From: Cryptomeria japonica
Taxonomy: Eukaryota; Streptophyta; Pinopsida; Cupressales; Cupressaceae
Length of the DNA: 64,000 nucleotides
Direction: 5' to 3'
Assembly: GCF_030272615.1 (NCBI RefSeq)
Contig: NC_081411.1
Location: forward strand, 186,170,449 to 186,234,448
Below, one piece after another: positions 48,371 to 59,959 of the stretch; position 1 is the stretch's first letter; each line of letters opens with the position of its first letter. The position numbers and the translations under genes are program-made. A model generated the notes under the pieces. It made no database searches. It worked only from the letters and a program-made list of their open reading frames with translations, and was not told where the DNA came from.

Positions 48371-48845
48371 TTTTGTATAAACTTCCACCAAGTAACGATA
48401 GTACCTCTCATTCTTGACTTAGCCACTTTAACCTTTTGGGCCTCAGTCACACCTTTAGACTCAAAATGATTTTCCATTCCCTCTATCCATTCCATTAACA
48501 ACTCTGCTTCTATTTTGCCACTAAACAGTGGTACTCCTTCCAAATATTTTCCACTCATTGCCTTCAAATCCTTCAAGAATGGTTCTTGATCAATAATAGG
48601 GTCTAGCATAGGGACTTCATCCTCTACTGCCACCATTTTACCCTTCTCTTCTACCTTCCCACTCACTTCTATTGTCTTGACTTCAACCACACCTAGTTTC
48701 TTCTCTAGTTGCTTCAACCTTTCCTTAAGCAATTGGTTTTCATCTTCTTGGTCATCGACCTTCTTAGCCAATTCTGCATTGGTCACCATCTTTACTCCTT
48801 TTGATACTAGATCAGTCTTGCACTCTTCACACAAATATTTAACTT

Positions 48846-48857
48846 GCTTTGATACCA
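48846..48857 (-). other. Primer binding site of element B
   Basis: Minus strand TGGTATCAAAGC, three bases from the LTR start at 48861; one base off the initiator-Met site. Confidence 0.75.
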
Positions 48858-48860
48858 ATC

Positions 48861-50404
48861 TGATTGGGAGGACCCTAAATTTCTTGAGTCATCTTGACTC
48901 ACTCCAAGGCCTTCTTCCTAGCCTAACCTAGGAATTCTCCTCTCACTATTCCCCTAATCCTCTCTAGGTCCTCACTACCGAGGTTTGACAATCTGCTCTC
49001 TGTGAATTCACTTTCATAAATCCACCAACTCACTAATCCACTGGATCTCACCAAACACCTTGTAGGGTTTTCTCTACCATGGATTATACCTACAACTTCT
49101 CCTAAGTTGTTTTCCTCCTCATGCTTGGATCTTCTCTCCCTTTGATCCCATTTTCCCCTGGTCTAAGGCTAATAGCTTAGACTCCAGTCTACCCTGCAAG
49201 TGATTCCTCTTGGTCACTGATACCTAGTCGAGCTATCATCAAGCTTGCCTAGGGCTAGTCTACTGAAATAGCGAACGCCATTCCCTGGTCTGCTACATGT
49301 AGAACTCTACTATACATGGTTGGCTCTTCTTGACAACCTCCAATGGTCGTGTGGATCCCATGATGGAGAATCAAGATAGAGCCATGTTATAACTACTTGT
49401 CACTAAAAGAACACAAGAACATAAAGACAACTTTATCTATAGAGCAGAGCTTGGCACGACTTCAAAATTGGAACTCACGAAACACAGAAAAGTAACATCT
49501 ACTCTATCATACTAGCATTTAAAGTTTTAAGCCATTATTTACAGTTTACAAACTCAAATTGAACTCTGAGAAAAGAAAATAGAAAATGATCTTCACATTG
49601 CTATTCAAAAGGTGTTTGATCCTATGGAATCAAAACATTTGACAATCCCAATCCAACCTTCTTACAGAATGCCCATTGGGTCTTTTATAGCCTCCTAGAC
49701 ATGTCTTGAATCATCCCTAATAGATGAGATTCAACTCAACACAATTTGGTTTCTGACTATAACTGACTTTCTATTTCCATTGAGTCATCGAGATAGCATC
49801 AAAACATTTTCTCTGATGACCGATGATAGTTTACAACTTGCTTGCTTTTCTATCAGGTCATCGGAGTAGCAACAAAACATTCTTGCCAATGGCCGATAGT
49901 GTGCTCCCAACAGAATGCTTCCTTATCAGTTTATTGGTGTAGCCCCAAAGATGTTATTTCGATGGTCGATGATGCATTCCATATCCTCATTGGGTTATTG
50001 GCATAGCTCCCAACCTGTTATGCTGATAGCCGATGATGTGCTCCACACAGTATGCTTTCCCATCGGGTTATCGAGCGGCACAAAAACTAGTCTTCCTAAT
50101 ACCTGATGGCTCCACTCCAAACTCACTCCACTCACTCCAATTCACTGGCAACCTCATCGAGTTATCGAGGTAGATGGAAAACACTCCCGCTGATAGTTGA
50201 TGGCTCCTTTCGACTTGCTCCAACCCACTAGCGACCTCCTCGTGTTATCGGGGTAAGTATAGCCGACACATAAATTTTCAAAAAAAAGACAAAAATGCAC
50301 TCCAAGCTCCAAACAGACAACCTAATGGACTATAACCAATCATTATGCCAAAATAACCAAAATTGAACAAGGGTCTTTGCTCACATTTAGGTGCTCCTAC
50401 ACCA
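48861..50404 (-). repeat. Right LTR of element B
   Basis: 1544 bp, TGATTGGGAGGACCC ... CTACACCA, next to the primer site. The last 600 bp repeat CCGATAGT/GGTTATCGG words, the likely promoter-side region on the minus strand. Confidence 0.9.
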
Positions 50405-50730
50405 AGGGGGAGAGAGAGAGATTAGGGGATAGAGGGGGGAGGGGGAGAGAGAGAGGTGGGAAGGGGGAGAGAGATAGAGTGACCATAAGGGGTTGTATGT
50501 TGTCCTTAGGGGTCATATGGTATCCCATAACCCCTTAAGACACCATATGACCCATAACTACACAATTTTATACCTTAAGGGGTCGTATGGTGTCCTAAGG
50601 GGTCGTAGGACACAATATGACCCCTTAGGACACCATATGACCCATAACAACCCAATATGGTGTCTTAAGGGGTCATATGGTGTCCTAAGGGGTTGTAGGA
50701 CACAATATGACCCCTTGTAAGATATTGTAG
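50405..50730. repeat. GA-rich tract and inverted-repeat minisatellite
   Basis: 50405-50480 is GA-rich, matching the left target area of element B. 50481-50720 is built from TAAGGGGTCATATGGTGTCC and its reverse complement, alternating several times, so long stems are possible. The open frame across it (50493-50720) is a by-product of the repeat. Confidence 0.8.
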
Positions 50731-51403
50731 TATCCTAAATTATACTCCCCTACAATTTTGTCCTCACTTAGGCCTCATTTTGGCATTTCATCCTCTAAGG
50801 CTTCACTGAAGGACTAATTCTACTCACACCAAATATCAAGCACAACTTTTCACTATCTACATTGTCTCCCCTTAATCCTAGAGCCCTCATTTCCAGGACC
50901 ATGGCACCTAGTGTCATGGTCCTCTCAAAAAGGGTCCATCTCGGGGCCTCACAATAGTCACTTAATTTGGGCAGGGACCTAGATCTTGTGTTGGCCTATG
51001 TTGGAAATTCCATTTGTTTTTCTCAATTAGCAAGTTTAAAAGTAGTTCTAGCCCTCTCATTTTAAACCTAACGAATTTTGAAATCAAGACCTACTCTAGC
51101 AAATTCAAGTGACCGAGCAATCAGTCTTCTATCAAGAATTGGATAAGAAGAGAAGTCAAGAATCAAGCATTAGAGATGACAATCATGCTCTATGTTTTAT
51201 GGAGACTATCTACATGAAACCCTAATACCATGTGAAGACAAACAAAACTTCATTAAAGGTATAAAATTAATTTTTTATTCATTCTCAACCTTTCCCTCTA
51301 AAGGAAAGTATTTTACCACAGTACTTCATTTATATTTTCAATTCAATTTCAAGGTTAATTTCAAAACTAGAGTTTGACCTAAGGCCAACCCCTATTCCCA
51401 ACA
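50716..51403 (-). repeat. Possible LTR with polypurine tract (remnant)
   Basis: Ends CCCAACA at 51403, followed by ATTTCCCCCTTTTTT, i.e. a polypurine tract on the minus strand, just as in element C at 56711. An inverted pair GGACCATGGCAC / GTGTCATGGTCC lies near 50897-50923. The start is a guess (TGTAAGATATT at 50716). The region 51404-52148 would be its internal remnant; no coding is seen there. Confidence 0.35.
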
Positions 51404-52148
51404 ATTTCCCCCTTTTTTATTGTTTGCAAGAACAAGTACAAATCTACTTTTGGGAGGATTGATAGCATTCACAAAGACAAACAAGTTCACCTTTTTATGG
51501 CAAGAAATTTGGAGGACCAAGACGAGGAACAACACAGTCTTAAAAAATTAGGCTGAACTTCTAGGAACAATTTTGAATCATCTTTTTCTACTCAAATCTA
51601 GGTTGATGGCTCCATACGACATCTATAGCTCACTGTTTCTATCACATTGCTTCAATAATTCACTATTTTACCCTAACCTTTAAAATTAAAAACTCAATTT
51701 AATTTAGTGAAGAAAGAGCTTTGCTTAGGAGGCCAGTAATCTAATCAAAATCTTGACTTGTCAAGGTCAAATCTATTAGATTCCATCTTTCCTAATGTAA
51801 CAGTAAATTAGGTCATTTAGTGGTTTTATTATCTTTATTTAACCCTATCCCTAATTTTATACCTCTATATCTATAATTTTTCAATGTTAAGAACTATGAA
51901 AAAGCCTCAAGTCAATATATCATCCTTGTATCCCTCCATTCACCAAAAATTTATTGATGATACCATCATTTTTGGAGATGCTTCAATAATGGAAGCTAGT
52001 TAACAGAAGTCCTCTTGAAGATTATGAAAAAGCCTCAAGTCAATATATTAATTATTGTAGCATCATAATTTGTAACCAGTAAAATTCACACCTCATATTT
52101 GTGCTCCTACTTTAGCATGTCCTATCCTTGTTCCCCCTAATATTTTTT

Positions 52149-52651
52149 TGTTGAACCCAAGCCAGGGCTAGGGGGGGTGAATCGATCCAAAATAGAAATT
52201 AAGTGTATCACATAAACAATTAAACTTCAACACACATCCAAAACATGAACACAAAGATTTATAAGTGGAAAACCCAAATAGGGAAAAACCACAATGAGCA
52301 CCTACCCATAAAATATATCCACTATGCATATCAAATTACAAAGAAAAGAGCTAACTACTCCAGACTTGCACACCAAGCCTAACTATTCATGGGGCAAGAT
52401 ACAAAAGAGGACATGCAAAACCTAAAGCTAACTGCACTCAGGGTAAGATACAAAAATGATATGAAAAGAAGGATCTCCCAATCATGAAGGGTTAGTGCAG
52501 GATCATGGGGGGCCAAAAAGTGGTGATGTGAAAAAATAGCCTTCTCCACTCGCCTAAAAATGCAAAAATCCATTTTGACTTTTTTATTGGCCTGGGTGTC
52601 AGTACACCTTGGCATGGTAAACACCTAAGCAAATCGAATATCGGATATCCA
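52149..52651 (-). mobile_element. Probable solo LTR related to the Copia LTRs here
   Basis: Starts TGTTGAACCC at 52149 with GGGCTAGGGGGGGTGAATCG, and has GTGGAAAACCCAAATAGGGA then AAAACCACAATG, close to 40317-40360 in the truncated Copia LTR. A possible end is CCA at 52651 (GATATCCA). Flanks are T-rich, so a target duplication cannot be proved. Confidence 0.5.
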
Positions 52652-52659
52652 ATTTTTAT

Positions 52660-53047
52660 AGGTAATTTTAAATTAAAAAATAAATTATATAATATATAAT
52701 GTAATATAATAATATATTATATATTAAATTTTATATAATATATAATATATTATTATATTATATTATATATTATATAATACATAATATATAATATAATATT
52801 AGATTATAAAATATTATATTATATTATACAATATAATAATATATTATATAATATATTATTATATTATATATTATATTATATATTATATTATTATATTATA
52901 TAAGATATTATTATATTATATATTATATTATTATATAATAATATATTATATAATATATTATTATATTGTAAAATATAAATATAATATAATATTTTATAAT
53001 ATGATATTATATTATATAATACGTATTATATCATATATTATTATATT

Positions 53048-53078
<31 letters not shown>

Positions 53079-53205
53079 TTATATTATATTATTATATTAT
53101 ATTAATAATATAATAATATATTATATTATATATATTATATAATATTATATTATAATATAATAATATATTATGTAATACGTATTATATAATATATTATTGC
53201 ATTAT
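52660..53205. repeat. AT-only tract, about 540 bp
   Basis: Almost pure A/T made of irregular TATAATATAT words, with only a handful of G or C. No strict period is seen by eye. It separates the LTR remnant from the LINE end. Confidence 0.9.
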
Positions 53206-53210
53206 ATATA

Positions 53211-54303
53211 AGACATTTTTGCCGGTATCCTAAGGAATCGAATCATTCATCCATCCCCGGATGAGGACATCATTAGATGGTGTGGCTCTTCTGATGGTAA
53301 GTACAAGGTTTGTTTTGTCTATAAATTGAAAGAAGTTGCTATTGATAAGAAGGATTGGTTGGTTAATCTGTTTTGGCACAGATATCTACTCCCTAAAGCA
53401 AGTTCCCATGCTTGCTTGGCTTTCCAGAGGAAGATTCTAACCGGTGAAAGACTCCTTAAATTTCGTATTAATGGGCCTAGTAGATGTGTATTATGTTGAT
53501 ATCAAGAGGAGACAATTGATCACCTTCTACTACATTGCAAATTCTCCAGCAACTGTTGGTGGCATTTTATGGGAAAGTTAAATCTTACATGCCCTTTTCC
53601 GAAAGGTTTGGATGATTGGTTCCTACTATGGCCTAAATAAAAATGCAAGGCATTATATGGGGACTTATTTGTCATCCTACCCTCACTGCTGATTTGGGAA
53701 ATTTGGAAAGAGAGGAATCAAAGAATTTTCCAGGGTAAAGATCTGAGCCAAATTGCCCTGTGTGAAAATTGAAAATCACCTGGTTGAACTCCTGAATGAA
53801 TCAACTAAGTCCAAATTGCTGAAAAATAATCTATATACTGACTAGGATTGGAAGTTAAAGTTTGTGTTTCCAAATTTGATCATCCCCTCACTTTTTGGAA
53901 GTAGAAACCCTGAGATACCGACTAATTCATGATTGGGTGTTAAATGGGAAGTCCCAGATTCAGGGTGGCATAAGATTAATTTCGATGGTGCCTCTGCAGG
54001 GAATCTAGGGTGGAGTGGAATTGGATGTATTATTAGAGATTCTGAAGGCACCTGTATTAAGGAAATCTCTGAAGATATCGGTAAGGCCACTAACAATGAG
54101 GCTAAACTTCGAGCGGCAATAAGAGGTTTACAAGTGGGGATTGAGTTGGGGATAAAAAGAATCCATCTGGAGGGGGATTCATTAAATGTTATCAATGTTG
54201 TTTGTAGTAACCAAACCCCTAGTTGGTGCCTTAACCTATGGCTTCGATTGATTGTGGATTTGTTGGAGACTATTGAAGAATTTTGGATTAGCCATATCTA
54301 AGT
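53211..54303 (+). mobile_element. LINE ORF2 3' end: zf-RVT and RNase H
   Basis: Plus strand. 53265-53600 has DIIRWCGSSDGKYKVCFVYK, then the zf-RVT segment (ASSHACLAFQRKILTGERLL, RCVLC, HLLLHCKFSSNCWW). 53933-54301 encodes a plant LINE RNase H: WHKINFDGASAGNLG, GIGCIIRDSEG, NNEAKLRAAIRGLQVGIELG and IHLEGDSLNVINVV, with the Asp, Glu and Asp residues of the active site in place. The front of ORF2 is missing and stops separate the two domains, so it is a 5'-truncated copy. The RNase H frame is open over 122 codons. Confidence 0.8.
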
Positions 54304-55394
54304 TGGCAATTGCAAATGGAGGCCTTGTTCCGGTGCATTCAGTTAGGGCATAGCTAAATTGTGATTATGGCGATTAATATGGTTTAAGTGTTGCACCCTA
54401 TCTTGGTAGAAGAATGAACTGGCTTTCTTTCCTCGATGGTCTTGGTTTTTATCGGTTTGTAGTACTTACCTAGAGATGCACTCATACCAGGTGTGGGATT
54501 TTCTTTGATTGTGGTTTCCTTCTGGCTCCTACCGGTAGGGTTATCCCCCCTGACTACGTGGTCTCTACCGGTCAGCGATGCTATCGGTTGCATAGGTCTC
54601 TTCCATTTGTCTCTTACCAGTATTTATTATGGTTCTGGTAAATGATCTTATCAGGGTCATTTAGTCCAAGGCCGGTGTAGATGTTGTTAGAAAGATAATC
54701 TAGAAAAATTTCAGATAAGCATCTGCAATCGTTTCTCTCCTCAAGTCATCCTTTGCAAATGGAGGCCTTGATTCGGGTCATACGGCTAGGGCTCAACTAA
54801 ATTTTGATTATGACAATTAATATGGTTTAAGTGTTGCAACCTATCTTGGTCTAAGAATGAACTGGCTTTGTTTCCCCGATGGTCTTGGTTTCTACCGATT
54901 TGTAGTACTTACTAGGAGAGAAATTCTTATCGGGTGTGGGCTTTCCTTCTAGTGGCTCCTACCAGTAGGGTATCCCCCCCGGCTGCAAGGTCTCAAGTTG
55001 GCTATGCTATCAGTTGCATAGTACTATTGTAGATGTTGTCAAAATGATAATCTAATGTCCTTAATTACTATTAGATATGATAATGCCGGAAGGCGGTAGA
55101 CATCAAAGAGGCAATCAATTACAAATAAAGGTGACATGCTTAAGATACGGTTTGTTGTGCAAAGTAATTTGGCATGCTTAGTGAGGTCGTCGAGCTCCTC
55201 AACCTTTATGAACTGTCAAGATAAATAAAGGAAGGCCTACTTAATTTAAACACATCGAACTCTTCCCCTTTCTTTCTTTGTTGTTATACAATGGATACAC
55301 CGATATTGTTGGAGGCAACCTACCGTTAGATGGCGTTTCTAGGCAAAATTTCTGATAAGCACATGCAATCGTTTCTTTCCTCAAGTCATCCTTG
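54304..55394 (+). repeat. Tandem ~447-bp repeat after the LINE end
   Basis: GCAAATGGAGGCCTTG starts copies at about 54313 and 54758; both continue with AATATGGTTTAAGTGTTGCA and GTAGTACTTAC. A 45-bp word ending CCTCAAGTCATCCTT occurs at 54711-54753 and again at 55348-55393. The second copy is shorter. Probably LINE 3' UTR duplicated in place. Confidence 0.7.
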
Positions 55395-55787
55395 ATTTTG
55401 CATTGTGTAAAAAGAATTTTGGGGAAGGAATTCTTAAAGGCACGCCACAGATATAGAGCCAATGCAAACATTCTGGCTTTTTTTCTAGCAATGCTGCTCT
55501 ACATGGGGACTAGTAAGCAAAGGGCAAAGCTTCTCACTCAAATGGTGTTCAAGCACCACTTCCTTGGGGAAATTGACATCGTACTAGATAATGTCGATGG
55601 AAATCTCAGAATGCCCTTTCCCCAAAATTATTATATGAGATTGGGAAATGGTGTGGAGGTGAGGAAAGAGGTGATAGTAACCTCTCTTGATTTCAATGCC
55701 TTGGAGGCCTCCTGGCCTAACATTAACAAAATTATTGAGTTCCTTTTCAAGGTTACCAGAATACTGCCCAGCTTCACAGGTTCCTAG
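55392..55787 (+). CDS. Unknown protein fragment, about 131 codons
   Basis: Open plus-strand frame from about 55359 to the stop at 55787, without an ATG near its front, so it is likely an exon or a broken gene. Readable words: KARHRYRANANILAFFLAML, QMVFKHHFLGEIDIVLDNVD, PFPQNYYMRLGNGVEVRKE and LEASWPNINKIIEFLFKV. I do not recognise a family. Base use is more even than in the nearby repeats. Element C is inserted about 130 bp after the stop, and the interrupted locus continues at 63713. Confidence 0.35.
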   Translation: MILHCVKRILGKEFLKARHRYRANANILAFFLAMLLYMGTSKQRAKLLTQMVFKHHFLGEIDIVLDNVDGNLRMPFPQNYYMRLGNGVEVRKEVIVTSLDFNALEASWPNINKIIEFLFKVTRILPSFTGS

Positions 55788-55917
55788 AGAAGAACTTATA
55801 TTTAGGATGAAGAGCTCTCAGACAGCAGAGACACTAGTATTTTGGCCAATGGTGACATAGAAGATGGGAACTCTTAGGGTCTTGGTCGTGGAGAAGAGTG
55901 GATTCCAAATGGCTTCT

Positions 55918-56711
55918 TGTTAGGGATCCCATAGATACTGAGAGGGGGGGTGAATCAATATCTGACTGGTGAATGGAATTTCTTAACTTAAAACATGCAG
56001 GACATAATATAACAGTGTACTGGTATGCAAGAAATAATGCAATAAATAGAATCAAGAACATCCACATGAAAAGCACACCATAACACAAGATTTTAATGAG
56101 GAAACCTGGTGTGGGAAAAACCTCAGTGGGTTTTGTGACCCACAATATTCACTCACTGGCCAATAAGAGAATATTACTTACAATAGGGGCCTGCACATAC
56201 AGGAAGGCCAATTGCCTAGAGCTCACTACTCAATAGGAAGTCTCACTGACTTACAATAAGGATTATACAAATCCAATATCTTGTACTGCTTTACAATAGC
56301 ATCTTCAATGCCAGATTCAATACCAGTTCCTGCTCTGTTCTTTACATATACCCCTTAACCTATATTTCGCACAATAGGTCTGCCTAATATTTTCCTTTTT
56401 TGCTTACATCTCCTTTTCAAATGTCTACAATGATCTCTTTTATATATAAGAGTCATTTTACAATTTGCCAAGTCGGCTTACACATTTTTACAATAATAAA
56501 CAAAATATAATATAACAAAATCATGTCGGCCTCTGTGCCGGTATACTTCCTTTCTTCTATGTCAGTGTCGGTGTCCTGAGTGCCAGTGTAGAGTGTGATC
56601 TGTTGATGCCAGTATAATGCCTTTGCCGGTGCTATAAGATTGCAAGGTTGCCATCAATGACAAAACATTCAATCACATACAATGTCTCATTGGAGTGTGC
56701 ATATGCCAACA
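55918..56711 (-). repeat. Left LTR of element C
   Basis: 794 bp, TGTTAGGGATCCC ... TGCCAACA. Carries a TATA box (minus CTTATATATAAAAG at 56437-56450) and, in its last 200 bp, many GTGCCGGT-type words, several altered by C/T or G/A change. Confidence 0.95.
56437..56450 (-). promoter_or_regulatory. TATA box in the left LTR of element C
   Basis: Minus strand CTTATATATAAAAG, a strong TATA consensus about 265 bp into the LTR; the same word is at 61548-61561 in the right LTR, which is the 5' LTR by orientation. Confidence 0.6.
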
Positions 56712-56726
56712 ATTTCCCCCTTTGGC
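56712..56726 (-). other. Polypurine tract of element C
   Basis: Minus strand GCCAAAGGGGGAAAT directly before the LTR start TGTTGGC. Confidence 0.8.
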
Positions 56727-56906
56727 ATTGATGGCAACACTCATGAGAAATTTCAAAAAAAATGATCCAAAATTGTGAAGTCCAAAAATGTGTGTGCTCC
56801 CCCTGAGCATATGATTCTTGTCCTATGATTTGAATTTTCTCATCCCACTACTCCCCCTTTGGCATCAATGACAAAGGTTGTCAAGATGTCAGTAGAGTTT
56901 GTAGTT

Positions 56907-59659
56907 TCAACCTTGTAACTGGGTAGTTACAATTTGAAAAAGATCTCCCAAAATCAAGTTTATGTTGTCCATAAACTTTTTGCTATCCTTTATTGTTGTC
57001 TCTGTTCTCTTTATTGTGCCGGTGAGATGCTGCAAATGCTCTGTTGATGTTTTGCTTCCCTGTATTAGTGCCTCAAATACTTCCTTCCGTAGAGATGCTA
57101 GATAGTCCAATCTTGGACTTAGTTTTGATCTCAAATGTTTTGCCTTATTCACTATTCTTTCTTTCTCTCTTTCCAATTTGAGTAGTTCTTCCTCAAAATT
57201 TGTTATCTTCTCCTCAAAAACTGATAGTGTATCAGGTGAGTTGACAAAACTATCTACAAGTTTATTGATCTCATCCTGTACCTTGCTCATTTTCTTGTCT
57301 ATATCTATAGTCAAAAAGTTTGTTTTACAAGTATCTTTGTACAAATTTTTGTACTTTTTCAATAAATTACATAATTCTAGTAGAAGTGTGTGAAAATCTC
57401 TGTTACACTTCTTTATTTTCTCATCAAAGAATTTATGTTTTTCAACTTCTACTTTATCCTTCACTTACTCTTCTTTTATTTTCTCAATATTTTCTAAGAT
57501 ATATTTACATAGTGTATCCAGTTGTCCTAAAGAATCTTTGTTGTTTATATTACAGTTGGGAGCAATTACCTTCAAAATTGGTATGGTATCATCAATTGCT
57601 TTGTAAGCTTGTGAGTTGTAGTCGGTTATTTTCTTGATAGAATCGAGTAGTACCTCAATCACATTAGTTGATTTGAAGCTTGATGATGAATCAACAATCT
57701 GAGTACCGGTGGAAGTAACCAAGCTTGTATTGACCTCTGGTAGGTCTGTTTGTGTCTGCATTTCTTTAAGCAATGGTTTTTCACTAGTTGCCGGTGGTAC
57801 TATTTCCTTATGTACCTATTCCTATTCTAGAGCCTTTTTCTCTATTTATTCCTCTGTTTGTTTCATTGCCTCAGTCTGTGTCTGAGTCTCTGCCTTTTGT
57901 TCTTTATCTTCTGTCAGTTTCTCCTGTGAGTTATTAGTTTCCTCAGCTACCGGAGGCTCACTAGCCATATATGTCTTATCTGTTGTATCTTTGTCTACCA
58001 CTATGTTGATCTTTTGAGCATCAACATCCATAGTATATAAAACTTCAGGATTAGGATTATCATCCTCTACATCCATACTCTTAGCTACTAGTTGATCTTT
58101 AGTAGTTACATTGTTTTTACTGGTGGAGTAATTAAAGGAGGTGGGAGTAAGTTGTCTCTAACCTTGATACTAGGTGGTCCACCAACTTTTCCTTTCCCCT
58201 TGTCTCTATCTTTTTGATAAATGTTTATGGGTTTGGGGTTCTTGTACTCTTCTTGTTTTTCTTTCTCAACTAGGAATATATCCCATCCATTTTTCGTCTC
58301 CTCTGTTACCTCATTAACTCTTCCTATCATTAAAGCAACGTGTCAGTGTGCAGTAGAAAATACTGTCCGATTTGCTTGAGCAATTAGGTCATGAATTTCT
58401 TGGGGAGAGTTTACCGGATATACAGCAAGTAGCTTTTCAATCTTTATTTTCTTATCCAGTTCTATCACTGCTTGTCTTCTTGCTTCTAGTCTTTTAAATA
58501 GTTCATCAGGAATTTCATTTACTACTTCCATCAAAAACTTCTTGTACATATCCATATGTAATATAACACTATTTTCAACTTGCTCTTTTTCATTAGCTGT
58601 TAAGGTGTCATATATTTTCTCTATGTTCTTTAATTTACCTTCCTCTGTGATTTCATTCAGTAGTATATCAAGAGGGGCCAAGTCTTTGTTTGTCCTCTTC
58701 TTCTTCTTGGGTGTCAGTTTCTTCTTTGGTGTGGCCTTTCTTATTAGAGATCTCACTGCTTGTTGTTTTTGCCTTGTCCTCCTAGGTGAGGGTGTGGTTG
58801 CCGGTGAGGGATCTCTTTTCCTTACAACTCTTTTGAAAGTTGCTGGCATGTCACTCCCTAAAGAAGTACCTATCGGTGATAGGTGAGTTTCAGGTTGTGG
58901 AGCTCCTAACTCATCCTCTGTTATACCAGTTTTCTTCAGCACATCTTCTTTGATGGCTTTTTCTTATCTGGAACCTTTCCTTACAATTGCCTCAACCTTT
59001 TTCACTCTTTTCTTTGATTATATTTGGCTTTCAATGGTTTTTTCACTACCAAATACTTCTTCCTTAGGTTCTCTGGGGGCTTCCAGAAGTGCTTTAGCAT
59101 ATGTTTCAACTATGTGATCATCTGTTTCATAGCCCATCTCGGTTACCCAAACTGTCCTTGGGATGACTGCTTCCATCCAAATTTAATCTTTCTTGATTAC
59201 AAAGCATATTTCATCTTTGTATTTGTCTACAATCTTTTGTGATAACCTTATTCTTTTCTTCATTTTGGCCTTTAATGCTTGAAAAAAGTCATGAATATTG
59301 TTTTCCTTGTTTTCACCCTTGTTATTGAATAGTTCTGTTAATTGTTTGCCTACTGGTATATCATATCCAAGTTCTTTGTAACCTATACCAGGAACCTGTT
59401 TTGTTATGTGTAGCATCAAAAATACTAACAGATTTCCAAACCTGAAAGTTCCTTTCTTATCCTTCTTGATCTTTCCAAGGTTGTCAATTAATTCATCTTT
59501 TAACCACTTACATAAATCAATTTTTGCATTATCTGTGACCATGTCATAAGCACTCTTAATGCATAAGCTTGAAACTGAATTAAGTCTATTTGCATGAGTA
59601 TCTTTACATCCTAATTTCATGTTGATGAATCTCACATTGATATAGTGTCTTTTCACCAT
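56907..59659 (-). pseudogene. Second coding region of element C, unknown protein (fossil)
   Basis: Minus strand, in order: globular part 59183-59659 with KIDLCKWLKDELIDNL, TFRFGNLLVFLM and VDKYKDEICFV, the counterpart of 4218-4850 in element A; Lys/Arg-rich part 58343-58942 (SPRRTRQKQQAVRSL, KKKLTPKKKKR) that looks like a nuclear or nucleic-acid binding tail; helical Glu/Lys part; Thr/Gln/Glu-rich part (about 57846-58076, QTQTE words); and a long coiled coil 56907-57770 (FEEELLKLEREKERI). No enzyme motif is seen. Broken in several places. Confidence 0.6.
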
Positions 59660-59959
59660 CTACCACATTAATTGCATGCTGATTAAGTATTCACTTTACA
59701 TTGTTTGCCGGTAATAAGTAATTTCCAACTTCTTATCTCTAACTGAGGGAATAATAGCACATGTATCAATAGATTTCCAAACCCTCAAGGAAATTTTATT
59801 CAATTTGATGAAGAACTTCCTGCCGGTGGAGCACTGCTCTGTCCTTCCAGTGAAGCATCACTCTGTTTTGTCGGTGAAGCATTGGTTGGTTCTACCAATG
59901 GAGGAGTATTCCCAATATTTAGATCAGCTTTTCTAATCCATTGTTTTCAGAATTTTTTC

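Larger units (their letters stand above)
44648..48858 (-). pseudogene. Gag-Pol region of Gypsy element B (fossil)
   Basis: Approximate parts on the minus strand: Gag 47900-48858, with a coiled coil (LLKERLKQLEKKLG) and the Gag core; zinc knuckle CYHCSNFGHPAYRC near 47740; aspartic protease IDLGSTDNII near 47475; RT 46230-46900 with TDSWAIKKITIRYKFPIPKI, FTKLDLKSGYHQI and YLDNILIF; RNase H 45783-46030 with FTLECDASHIAIGAVL; integrase zinc region 45308-45499; integrase core 44650-45230 with [37 protein letters not shown] and PFEIVYGLHP. No chromodomain was found after the core. It is broken in many places. Confidence 0.9.
42592..50404 (-). mobile_element. Element B: Ty3/Gypsy retrotransposon (fossil)
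   Basis: Minus strand: right LTR 48861-50404, primer site, Gag, protease, RT, RNase H, integrase, spacer, left LTR ending 44132. RT before integrase identifies Gypsy; the integrase and RT wording is chromovirus-like, which I judge only by eye. LTR copies differ by about 7-8 percent by eye, mostly transitions, so it is older than element D. Coding is broken in more than ten places. Both flanks are GA-rich, which blurs the target duplication and the first bases of the left LTR. Confidence 0.92.

Noticed and set aside
48202-48469. Plus-strand frames made of Ser-Leu and His-Thr dipeptides
   Set aside because: They are just the other strand of the (CT)n(CA)n microsatellite in Gag of element B.
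50493-50720. Open frame of 75 codons
   Set aside because: It is created by the inverted minisatellite; the residues repeat with the DNA unit and show no domain.
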